Below, piece after piece: positions 23,933 through 34,444 of a DNA stretch of 64,000 nt. The notes under the pieces were generated by a model. The model made no database searches, was not told the origin of the DNA, and worked only from the letters and a program-made list of their open reading frames with translations. The stretch comes from Mesocentrotus franciscanus (lineage: Eukaryota > Echinodermata > Echinoidea > Camarodonta > Strongylocentrotidae), in the NCBI GenBank assembly GCA_037976565.1, contig CP137667.1, positions 2,938,299 through 3,002,298 of the forward strand, in the 5' to 3' direction. Each line of letters opens with the position of its first letter. Within the stretch, counting starts at the first letter, position 1. Both the position numbers and the translations under genes were made by a program.

Positions 23933-24432
23933 NNNNNNNNNNNNNNNNNNNNNNNNNNNNNNNNNNNNNNNNNNNNNNNNNNNNNNNNNNNNNNNNNNNN
24001 NNNNNNNNNNNNNNNNNNNNNNNNNNNNNNNNNNNNNNNNNNNNNNNNNNNNNNNNNNNNNNNNNNNNNNNNNNNNNNNNNNNNNNNNNNNNNNNNNNNN
24101 NNNNNNNNNNNNNNNNNNNNNNNNNNNNNNNNNNNNNNNNNNNNNNNNNNNNNNNNNNNNNNNNNNNNNNNNNNNNNNNNNNNNNNNNNNNNNNNNNNNN
24201 NNNNNNNNNNNNNNNNNNNNNNNNNNNNNNNNNNNNNNNNNNNNNNNNNNNNNNNNNNNNNNNNNNNNNNNNNNNNNNNNNNNNNNNNNNNNNNNNNNNN
24301 NNNNNNNNNNNNNNNNNNNNNNNNNNNNNNNNNNNNNNNNNNNNNNNNNNNNNNNNNNNNNNNNNNNNNNNNNNNNNNNNNNNNNNNNNNNNNNNNNNNN
24401 NNNNNNNNNNNNNNNNNNNNNNNNNNNNNNNN
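23933..24432. other. Assembly gap (500 N)
   Basis: Exactly 500 N, the same length as the other gap, so a placeholder rather than a measured distance. It separates contig A from contig B. The two flanks do not continue each other: the left flank's homologue is at 33026 and the right flank matches the start of contig C. Confidence 1.
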
Positions 24433-24658
24433 CTTTCCATTTAGTGTCGGTCTGACGGTCGTAACGTCTGTGCGGCCGGGGTATATGCAGAAGTATCATG
24501 CTATGTTTTGTTATGTTACACGGTAATGTAAAACAATAAGATTATTTATTTATTTTTCTGCAAAAGAATTTAATGCCTATTCTGTAAATCTTTGTGTTTT
24601 CTGACCAATAAAACTTATCAAGATTTCAACCCTTCTTTTTTTCTTTTTTTTCTTTAAG

Positions 24659-25436
24659 GTTCATCAATGATATAATTAGTCCTCCCTATCCCCTCTCCTA
24701 TCTATGGATTGGTCTAACTGGTAACTACAACTCAGATGGGAGATTCTATTGGGTGACGGGGGTGGAATTACTCGATAATATATCATACTGGGAGTTTGGG
24801 CAACCAAATAATTATTTCGGTAAGTAGACCTAGGGAGTGTTTCACAAAGAATAAGATCGACTTTAACTTGGACTTTACTATGGCAGGCCGTTCATGCAAC
24901 TAGTTCCTCTAACCACTGGTCTCTCAATTATGATCGTTAGATTTAGTTAGTATTTTTCTTCAATAATTAACTATCAAAAAAGGGATATTATGTAGATTTG
25001 TGACCACGATTTGTACGTTCCTTGAGAAACCAATGTCAGGAATGGTTAAAGGAACTAGTGACATGAACGGCCTTCTATAGTTAAATCCAACTTAAGGTCG
25101 ATCTTAGTCTTTGTGAAACACTCCCCAGATTTTCATGATCATCATCATTTCGAGCAGAATTGGAAGCCACTTCGTAATCCTCTGTCAGTGCAGGTGTCCT
25201 CCAGCATGTCACAGCTCAGTAGATGGTGCATGTTTTGAGCATGTTTTTTTGTTTTGTTTATTGCTTTGGTCTTACTTCGAATAACAGCCCGGCTCTAACG
25301 TTCATAACAACAATTATTAATCCACATTTGCCAATCTCCATTCGGGTGTAAATTTGTAACTGGCAAGTGCTGGGTGATACATGCAGGGCCCTCAGGAAGA
25401 ACTGCAGTGAAGCTGATGAGGCAATACTATTATATC

Positions 25437-25487
<51 letters not shown>

Positions 25488-25808
25488 CAACATTATTAAT
25501 TTTATTCAATTTTATCATTAATTTGATTATTGTAATCATAATTAATGCTGTTCTGATTATCATTATAATCATCATTATCATCATAATCATCATGACCAGC
25601 ATTGACATTATCATTGCGGCTACAATTATGATTATGATTGTGATTGCCGTTATTACAACTTTTATATTATGTCTACTTTTTATCTACATGTGTCGTTTAC
25701 AACTTGTCCCCATCCCTCTTCCTGTTATTTCTCCTTTCCTCTATTTCTATCCTCTCCGCTCCTTTCCCACCTCAACCGTTTCCACCTTTCGTTCATATCT
25801 CTCTCTCC

Positions 25809-25847
<39 letters not shown>

Positions 25848-26259
25848 TCTCTCCTTAATATTTCGCTCTTCAATCCAGTCTCCTTTCGACCCCTTTCTCT
25901 CTTCTCTATCTTTAAATGTCGACTCCTTTTTTGTCCCCTATTATTACGTGATGCATGTATATTTATGCTTTTGTTTTATAATGTCACGACTCTCGTATGA
26001 TTTATGTACATTTGTGTGACGTATATGCCTAAGTGTTTATCAATTATCTTGTAACTACATTGCATTTTGTTTATGTGCTGCCAGTGGAGGCCAATTTTCT
26101 ATGTTTTGAATATGGATTAATCAATCTATCTATCTACTTTTGAATTGCCAGGAATGGAGCATTGCGTTGATTTATTAGCCGGTGATTACAAGGCCCATGG
26201 AGTATGGAGAGATATATGGTGCGGTACCAGACAAGGATATATATGCGAAAAGGAAAGGG
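24659..26259 (+). CDS. Adhesion GPCR, C-type lectin domain, C-terminal half (2 exons)
   Basis: Exons 24659-24819 and 26152-26259. The first continues the lectin domain started in contig C (exon 41329-41155 on the minus strand) with a matching phase-2 join that makes a Met codon. It carries the WIGL core motif and a WEFGQPNN segment. The second gives EHCVDLL, WRDIWCGT and GYICEK, with the last conserved Cys residues. The usual calcium/sugar pair EPN or QPD plus WND is here QPN plus WRD. Sugar binding is therefore possible but not assured. The reconstruction places the domain at residues about 30-170. Confidence 0.85.
24833..25126. mobile_element. MITE family A, copy 3 (complete)
   Basis: Inverted ends GGGAGTGTTTCACAAAG and CTTTGTGAAACACTCCCC, with the family's internal TGGCAGGCCGTTCATGC block at both sides. 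It starts only 13 bases after the lectin exon donor site. Confidence 0.75.
25436..25860. repeat. ATT/ATC and CT microsatellites
   Basis: (ATT)n at about 25436-25490, degenerate ATT/ATC triplets to 25660, and (CT)n at about 25797-25855. The overlapping long ORFs are poly-Leu/Ile or poly-Asn translations of these repeats. Intronic within the lectin domain. Confidence 0.95.
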
Positions 26260-26628
26260 GTAGGAAGACACAAGTGCATGTAAACATTATACCGATTCTG
26301 TAGGACATTTGTTTGGTCATGGTCAATTTGTATTAAAAACCGAATTCCTGACTTCAAACTCGGAAGTAACCTAACTCTGACCCTAAAACTATGTTTAACC
26401 TAAAACCAAACCCTAACCTTCTATCTGTGACAAAATAAAAGCCATTACTAGTGTCAATGGAGCATGTGTCAGATTATCATTTATAGTGTATTTTTTTTTT
26501 TGGGGGGGGGGAATTTACATTAAGACGTTCAAACCATTTAAACTCGGCATAAGGGGTCACAAAATAGCTCCAATTTTAAACGCTTTAACTGTTCGTTGAC
26601 CACGGTCTATTTGTGTATGATTTTACAG

Positions 26629-27435
26629 AGCCATCAGACAGCACCACAATTGCACCAATCACAGCCGAATCGAGCCATGGTGATAACATTTCTCTGTCAT
26701 CACGATTTCGTGACAGCACTATTGTGGCACCACCATTTATTGAAAGCTTATCAGTGACACAGCATACCATTAAAAGCACCTTCATGATACCAGGATATAG
26801 TGAAAATACTTTGGAGGCACCACGCTTTAGTAAAAGCACCCAAGTAGAGCAACACTATAGTCAAAGAACCTCCATGCCACCAGGGTATAGTGGCAGTACC
26901 TCAGAGGCACCACGGTATAGTGGAAGCACTTCAGTAGCACCACGCTATACTGACAGTAAACTTGTGGTACCAAGCTATGGTTCCAGCACCTCAGAGGAAC
27001 CACGATATAGTGAACTCCTCTCAAAGGCACTACGAAAAAGTGAAAGCACCTCTACAGCACAGAATATTGGCACAAGCGCAATGGCACCACACTTTAGTGA
27101 AAATATATTTCTTTCAACAAGTTATGACAGCACCTCGACAACACCACGGTATAGTGAAGGCACCTTAATGGTACCACATACAAGGATTTCACGTACTGGT
27201 AAAGGCGCCTCATTCACATCACATACCATGGGACTCCGTCCTTCTGACAGTTCCTTATTGGCACCACGCACCACGGAATCCCTTCTTGGTGAAAACACTG
27301 TGATAACGGCACACAACATTCCTTTTTCGAGGCACATTACACATCCTAACAGAGTCCAACCAACATGGTCAAAGCACAGCACACTTCTCTTAACATCTGT
27401 ATCAAATATTATGAGTCTGTCCAATCACCAAAAAG
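26629..27435 (+). CDS. Adhesion GPCR, Ser/Thr repeat exon
   Basis: A single 807-nt exon, phase 1 at both ends (268 full codons), between the lectin and mucin exons. The middle consists of a degenerate 14-residue repeat (42 nt) of the form RYSGSTSVAPRYTD/S, about 12-16 units, most with a PR or P before an aromatic residue. Ser, Thr and Pro dominate, so dense O-glycosylation and an extended stalk are likely. The repeat decays toward the C-terminal end, which has a basic segment. Donor AAAAG|GTATAG at 27435 is the only one nearby that fits the next exon's phase. Confidence 0.8.
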
Positions 27436-27591
27436 GTATAGTAGGATTGCAATTCTATTACCTTACTCCCAAAAAAGGAAAACCAAATAAGTTGTACAGT
27501 AATCTTCAGGCTGTATTGTTTGAAATGACTCCACGTCAATAAATCTTCTCGATGGATAATATTTGTTTCCGAAGGTACGTGGTCACTAAAG

Positions 27592-27870
27592 CAGTGGCGG
27601 ATCCAGGGGGGGGGCCCCTCCTAGAAAAAACAGGTAAAAACACCCTTTTTGAAAAAAAGAAGTTTGGCCCCTCCCTGGCACCCAAGGGGTGGCGGAGGAA
27701 AAAATAACCCTTCCCGTAGGGAATTTTTTTCGGGTGCCAAAAAAATTGTGCTCACTACCCTGGCGCCCATGGGGGTGGGGGAGAAACAAAATAACCCTTC
27801 GGGTGCCAACATTTTTCGCACGAAGTGGGCCCTTTACCCCCTCCCTTGCCGCCGGCTGGATCCGCCCCTG
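27592..27870. mobile_element. hAT-like MITE with 8-bp target duplication
   Basis: The ends are CAGTGGCGGATCCAG and CTGGATCCGCCCCTG. The flanks are CACTAAAG at 27584-27591 and again at 27871-27878. TIRs starting CAG and an 8-bp duplication are hAT features. It lies in the intron between the Ser/Thr repeat exon and the mucin exon. Confidence 0.85.
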
Positions 27871-28502
27871 CACTAAAGTTACTGGAGAATGCACGCGTCA
27901 CTGTTTTAAATTCGATATTAGAAATGAAACATTAAATAAAGTGTTTCTTAAGACGGACGAAGGCCCTTTTTAACGTTTTGTACACGATGAGGCCCAAATT
28001 CCCATTCGTCAAACATATTGTGGAGTGTGTGTAGCATGGATCCAAACATTGAGAGGGAAGGCCTCGACATCAGAGGGCGGGGGCATCCTCACTTTATGGA
28101 TGGAATTAATGTAAATTACTCATAAACAAGACCATGGATTAGGAGAGGAGGCGTCTAATCTTCATGTTACTTTGTCTCTTTCAGCCCCTTTTTCTCGTTC
28201 TCTCTCTTCCCCTCTTCTGCCACTTTTCTCCACCTAGCTATCAAACTGTTAATGAGATATATGACCAATGTGACTGGTTTAAAATGAAAACACATCTCCG
28301 ATACTTTCTCCTCTTGGTCCGATGAAAACATAAAACCTAAACCTACCAGGGCTGCATAACTATCAAGATATGATAATCACGACAATATATACATTCCCTC
28401 ACTTTAAAACACTTCTTGATTTTAATGTACATTCTCATTTTCCCTTAATCGGTTTATTGAAAAATTAAATAATATATCTTTTGTTTCCTATTTCATCCAC
28501 AG

Positions 28503-30926
28503 ATGAATTATCAACGATAACTGATTTGTCATCAATCCTTGTGTTCCTAACGAGTGACCTGTCCGGCTTTTTAAGCACTCCATTCTCCCAGCGACCATCC
28601 AGTAAATCATCTGACATCATCAAGACAATAGTAAAAACTATCCAACCGCTGCCGCCAACTATGACCTCCGGACAAGATCAGAGTGTGTTGACATCAGTTG
28701 CAACAACAGTTCTACAAGGAAGTACGAGGAAAGTGACCGAACATGAATCCATCGGTAAGAGCGAGCCTTTGTCAAGTTATTTAAGCACAACCGATGTGAC
28801 GGCGATCCAGGATTCTTACATTTTTTACACTTATGATTCCAATTCACCTCTACTTTCCTCTCTTGGAACACACTTCGTGACTACTGTGGTTACTGTCACT
28901 GAGTACACTTCTGTTGCAACTACCATTGGTGAGCTAAACTCACAACGCACTTCCTGGATCACAAATTCGTTTGGCACGAATACGGTATCTATCTCTAGAG
29001 AATTTTCTAGCGAAGAATCAACTCAAATTACTGTACGGACATTTGTTGATCAGTCCACTTCCACAGAGCTAATGACAAAGACAGAAGTGACACAGAGTGT
29101 ATTTTCTACGCTTTATAATGATGTAGGAACCCTAGTATTCAGCACTGCAACTTTTCAGTCCTTTGTGCCTAGTATGTCAGATAGTGCACAAGATATTTCT
29201 ACGTATCATTCTAGAGTAGATTCTCGAGAATTCCTCCAGACTCTGAATCCGGAATCTCTTACGTCCTCTATTTCTCCTTCCCGCACATTAGCAGCTACCG
29301 ATTTCGCTTCTGAAGACACATTCCCATCAACAATATTTGGGACACATAAGAACCTCTCAGAAAATAGAAATCTTCTTACTACTTTTCAAACAGAACTCAA
29401 CACTCTGGTAGACTTATCAAGTGAAATTCCGGACTCTATAGTACCATCTTCAGTCATCTCTTCTCAGCTGAATGCATCAATGTCCTTTCCAGAAGCGTCT
29501 CAAAGACCTATGTCAGAAGTGCCAATTCTGTTATCTTCTATGCGTGACGATGCAACATCATCATCGTCGTCATACGTTCAGTTGTCATTGTCGTATTTTT
29601 CACCAGGTTCCCCCACGATTACCCCATTCATTGATAGTTCTACAACGTTCCCAACGTCAGCTTACATATCGCCATCGTACTCGCTTCCGACATCCTCGTC
29701 ATGGACGCCTACCCCCAGCCTGCAGGTTACATCTTCAAATGGTAGGTCCGTGGAAAAGCCGAAAGTACTTCCTAGTGTATCCCAAAGCAATACTGTTTAT
29801 ACACGCACCAAAAACCAAGCACTTTCTCAAAAGACACCAACACACACAACTACCACACGCACGTTTAAAACCAACAAGTCAGAACGTTCTTCTTTAGGCG
29901 CGGCTTTGCACACGCTCGCGTCACTTTATGTTTCTTGGTCAAATACCGAAGTCGGAACATCCAAAATTGAAAGCAATATGCCTATCCCATTAACAGAAAC
30001 TGCAGCTCAAAAGACATTTGGCACTTCCCTATATCAACCTTGGTCCCACAGTTCACCTGTGGCAGTCACTCCTCGCTTTCACCAAACCATGCAAAGCAAT
30101 ACAGATATTTTATCCACGAAATATGCATCCATCACTGCACAAAATCCTTTTTCGATGATTAATTTACCAAGTAATGAGGTATCAGACAATATCTCCAGCT
30201 CAGAAAATGTAGGCCTGATGGTTTCACCAAGTCGTTTCGAAAACTCTTTCCCATTCAAAAGCACATCTGACATACTATCTGCAACATCCACTTCTTACAG
30301 TCACACCGAATCAGTTGGAAATATTTCTCAGAAGTCACCTCGATTCATCAACAGTGTTCCTGCAGAACGTTCTAAAACACCAACTGATTCACAAGCAACT
30401 CTACTCCTGACTAATTCAGGATCATTAATGACAATCGCATCCTCCAGCACAGTGCTTATATATTCCAGTACGCAGACGGATGCCAGTGTTACACAGTCGG
30501 GCACAGAAACCAAACGAACCATCAGGTGCACCTCAGGGTTAATGGTCTCTCCTGCAACTAGTCAGATTCATTCAACAAGAGAAGGATCAATGCATTCGAG
30601 CATCTACTCAATCGACACTTCAACCAATACAAATACTGCCGGGGGGCAAGAACCCTTGTCTCCTACAGATGCACTTAGCACAAACACCCCTAAATTCTCT
30701 GAACTAAAGACATCATCTAGAATCAAAAGCACTGTTTCCTTGACCACTTCTGACGCTCCCACATTAACCACAACGTTAGCCTTTGCGACCACATCTCTTA
30801 GCACATACACTGTCCATGATTGCGATCCCTACGGTCCTGATGAAGCACTGACACCAAACTGCACAACACCAGTCACAAAAGAAATGCCTGTAGAGGAGTC
30901 CTCTAACAATACAAATGTACTGGATG
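28503..30926 (+). CDS. Adhesion GPCR, mucin-like stalk exon
   Basis: One open 2424-nt exon (about 808 residues), phase 1 at both ends, acceptor TTTCATCCACAG and donor GATG|GTAAGT. Ser and Thr make up a very large share of residues; there are many N-x-S/T sites and almost no Cys until the end, where DCDPYGPDEALTPNC appears. No regular repeat period is evident, unlike the preceding exon. This is a mucin-like spacer holding the lectin domain far from the membrane. It joins the HRM exon with matching phase (GAT G|AG). Confidence 0.85.
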
Positions 30927-31429
30927 GTAAGTTCAGTCTCTTACTCTTTAGATTAATAGTACAACAGTGAATGTTAATCAAAATTATTATTATTCTATTT
31001 GTCGCTTTACAATTTAATTGTTAATGTAACATTCTTGTACAGATATTATGCAATTAACCTCTGGGGAAGACTTTTAATATTATTACCCTTCTTCAAAGGA
31101 AAGTGTTCCTGGATCTATAACAGCTTGTTGGCAAATTTAAATACTGGTATGTACAATTATAGACTTGCTTTATTCAACTTTCGCGACACCCTTTTGCGTT
31201 TACACATTGGCATGTCCAAGAGATTTTTGGTCATTGTATGTGGCATGGCTTATAGGAATATGACTTAGAATAGGTTTGATGGAGAAAAAAAGTAGAAAGA
31301 ATAATGTTTTACATTGATGATATTTTATGGCTTTGTGTGTTTTAATTAAGGCTATTATTCGATAGAGTTATCCGGTAGAACATATCTACACTAGGTTATA
31401 ATCGTGAAAAATACATTGAATATGCCTAC

Positions 31430-31716
31430 ATTTAAAGATAAAGTTGAGTTCTGGTCATGCGAATTGGTGCGTACTTCAAGGTTCTGGAGTCATCAAAATT
31501 ATAAGAAATTGGGCCCAGTCTTGGTAAAAGAACAAGTACTGTACACAGAAAGATGTATATGGGACTGCACAAACATGTGGCATAAATATCGGGCCTCATT
31601 TTTAAGCTGTAACTTGTCATATTTAGGGAACATTTTTTCTCTGATGTTCATAATAACAATGATAATGCTCACAAATTATTTCTCACCTCTCCCCAGAACT
31701 CAACCTTTTCTTTAAG
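31430..31716. mobile_element. MITE family F, copy 1 (left of HRM exon)
   Basis: It starts TTTAAAGATAAAGTTGAGTT and ends AACTCAACCTTTTCTTTAA, so it has about 20-base inverted ends. The copy at 32364-32761 is the same family in opposite orientation. The family's end motif AGACTCAACCTTCTCTTTAA also appears near 47075, 48645 and 52300 in contig C. Confidence 0.65.
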
Positions 31717-31748
31717 TTTGATCAATGATACATGACTTTTGTTTTCAG

Positions 31749-31841
31749 AGGTATGTATGGCAGAGATATACGCAGGGCAGAGATGGGAGCAAACACCAGT
31801 AGGTAATACAGCAGTTACACAATGTCTTCAGAATCCGTATG
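31749..31841 (+). CDS. Adhesion GPCR, HRM domain first half
   Basis: A 93-nt exon, phases 1 and 1, giving CMAEIYAGQRWEQTPVGNTA and QCLQNPY. With the next exon (34445-34539, RLCLSSRIWAEPDIKACSIP) it completes a hormone-receptor-motif domain: C, W, C, then C, W, C in the normal order and spacing. This exon exists only in contig B because contig A ends before it. It lies between two inverted copies of MITE family F. Confidence 0.85.
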
Positions 31842-32363
31842 GTAAGTTACAATTATCTGGCAAGAATGAAAGTTGTCGCGGAAACAGACGTCTGCGGTTT
31901 GAAACCTGTACATCCTGACTGTGTGTAGATTTTGTTTTTCTCTTATCCTCAAGCGAGGTTTTTATTTCCATAATTTCAATACATATTGACATTCATTACT
32001 CAATGATTGAGTAAAACATAATATAGGTTAAAAATTAAAGTATATTCAACAATTCTTCCAGCTTAGTATTATTTTCTTTGCTAACACATTCATACCTTAA
32101 AAGAATCTTAGCAACGACTTGAATTTTTAAAAACAAAGTATGTGGGTAAATAACAGAACCATTGACAATCTTTTTAACGTAACATTTATCAATTACATAT
32201 TGCGCAAAATTTAAAAAGATATTCAGGAGAGCAAATGTTTTGTTTTCTATGTCCTTATCTACAACTAATATCTGTTGGTTTATTTTTATTTCTTCTTGAA
32301 ATAGGTTAAATATCAAATTACGTATTATTTTCCAAAACAAGGTCACATCCTTGCAATATAACA

Positions 32364-32761
32364 TTAAAGAGAAGGTTGAGTTCTGGGAAGAGGTGAAAAT
32401 AATCTGTGGGCGTTATCATTGTTATTATGCAAGTGTGGAAGAACATCAGATAAAAAATGTTCCCTGAAAAGCATGGCTCTTAAAATGCCTCAATATTCTA
32501 AATATGGCATGTAACAGCATAAAAATCGGGATGGATTTTTATGCCACATGTTTGTGTAGTCCCATATACATATTTCTGTGTACAGTGCTTGTACAGTACC
32601 TTTACCAAGACTGGGCCAAATTTCTCATCATTTTGATGATTCCAGAACCTTGCAGTACACACAAATACTTATTTGCTAGATGATCAACCTTTTCTGATCG
32701 ATTCCACACCGTTTCTTTCACAATAAAATCGCATGACCAGAACTCAACTTTATCTTTAAGT
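32364..32761. mobile_element. MITE family F, copy 2 (right of HRM exon)
   Basis: Runs from TTAAAGAGAAGGTTGAGTTC to GAACTCAACTTTATCTTTAA. It is inverted relative to 31430-31716 and carries matching internal segments (GCCACATGTTTGTG, CCAAGACTGGGCC). Confidence 0.65.
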
Positions 32762-33859
32762 GAAACGTTGAGTCAACTTGTCCACAAGAGTTGTATAAAT
32801 TATTAATCACAATTTGCCATTTATATCAGTTTGTTTTTTTAAACAATAAACCTGTAAATCATCTTGAAATTAATTTTTTTAAATTTATTATTACGAATTT
32901 GCTTTAATTTAAATGAAAATACATCCTTCGAAACAACGTCATATCTAAATCTAGAAAGGAATTCCAAAAATAAATAACATTTTGGTTCTCTTCACTTCTT
33001 ACGTATTAACAAACGATAGTAATCTTTCACTTTCATAACAAAACATTCACTTTATCCCCTGTTTCTATTTCTATAAGATTCGAAATATCACATTCATGTT
33101 CAAAATTATTGACATAACTTAATCTATTTAACCAACACTGCGGAAATGCTTTCTTTAATTTTGTATATTTAAAATCAAATGAGAGCTGTTGTGCTTTCAC
33201 TTTTTTAGTCAAATTATGAATTTTCAATCAACCGGCATCTTGCCGTTCTCGATAAAACAATATTTTTTCTTAAAGGCATTGTTTAACAATGCCAAATCTG
33301 AAATGCAGGGCTCTACGCGTTATCAGCGTATGTGATATGGTCTAATATTGAAGCCCTAAAAAATTGCGCTTCAAAATGATCATGAAGTGCCTCAAAAAAG
33401 TAAAAGTCTTTGAGTGACCGGTTTCACCATACTCATTCCCCCCAATAGGCTGTAGTGTTATAAAAACCGTTGGGAAAACGGTTTTTGACATTTCGAATTC
33501 CAATCATTAATATCTTGTTTGTAAACGTCATGGGATTCCTGGCTGACCTAAAGGTTTATAATTATGATTGCAGCATGAGCTAAATCCAGGATTTTGTTTA
33601 GAATCTGAGATAAAGATACCCAGTCCCTTTAAAGGTAATGTTACTATTTTTTCCAAATAATTTTATTTGGAATATTTCTCACTTTAAACATATAAATGAA
33701 TCTTAGTTCTGACCAAGTACAAAAAAATATCTACATAAAATTATGGCAAATTATCTGGAAAGAATGGAAGTTGTCGCGGAAACAGACGTCTGTGGTTTCA
33801 AATCTCTATATCCTGTGTAGATATTTGATTGAAATAGCAGCCGGGCATCATTTCATTAA

Positions 33860-34195
33860 AGGTTGGGTGAAATCTAAATATACGTTGATTCCTGTTGATG
33901 TGCAGGGCTACATACAACTCATTCAAGTCAGACGTGCTGTAGCATCACTAGGAAAAGAAAGATAATGTGGAGGTAATGTGGAGTTATTGTATGAAAGCAT
34001 GCCATTCTTTTGTGAGCATGTGCTAAGCTGGGGGAAGTTACATACCACTGTCTCTTGTTAGCTCACTAATGATTGACATATCATTTAGGGAATGAGATAT
34101 GGAGCATATTTTTAAGGGTGTAGCTTAGCAGGCCTGAACATCAACAGGAATCAACTTATATTTGGATTTCACCCGACCTTTAACGTGACGTAACT
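33860..34195. mobile_element. Foldback element in HRM intron
   Basis: Arms pair through GGTGAAATCTAAATATA-GTTGATTCCTGTTGATG at 33865-33903 and its inverted match at 34135-34185. The contig A copy is mirrored at about 22765-23100. A 60-base relative of the adjacent sequence (AGTTGTCGCGGAAACAGACGT) also occurs at about 31866-31925, just downstream of the first HRM exon. Confidence 0.55.
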
Positions 34196-34444
34196 TTCAC
34201 ATTTTCAATTGCTCTATTCAAATTGGGTATGATATGATAGACGGACAGTAATTCACCTCTACCTGAAGATCAAACTAATTAATGAGAATTTGTGTATGCC
34301 TAGCGTAATGTTCATTTTTTAAAACTTTCATTGTCCTAGTGTGCTTTCATGGCCCAAAGTTATTCCTTTTTTTCCTACCATCATTCTGGAATACGTTTTA
34401 AAACAAAAATCATAACTTGCTTGTATATTCCCATCTTTTTACAG

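Noticed and set aside
25258..26019. Poly-Asn, poly-Leu and Ser-Leu ORFs
   Set aside because: Translations of ATT/ATC and CT microsatellites inside an intron.
33033..33227. 64-codon ORF next to the contig limit (also 23729-23923)
   Set aside because: Lies in intron sequence, Lys-rich AT-biased composition, no splice signals. Its extension in contig A runs into N.
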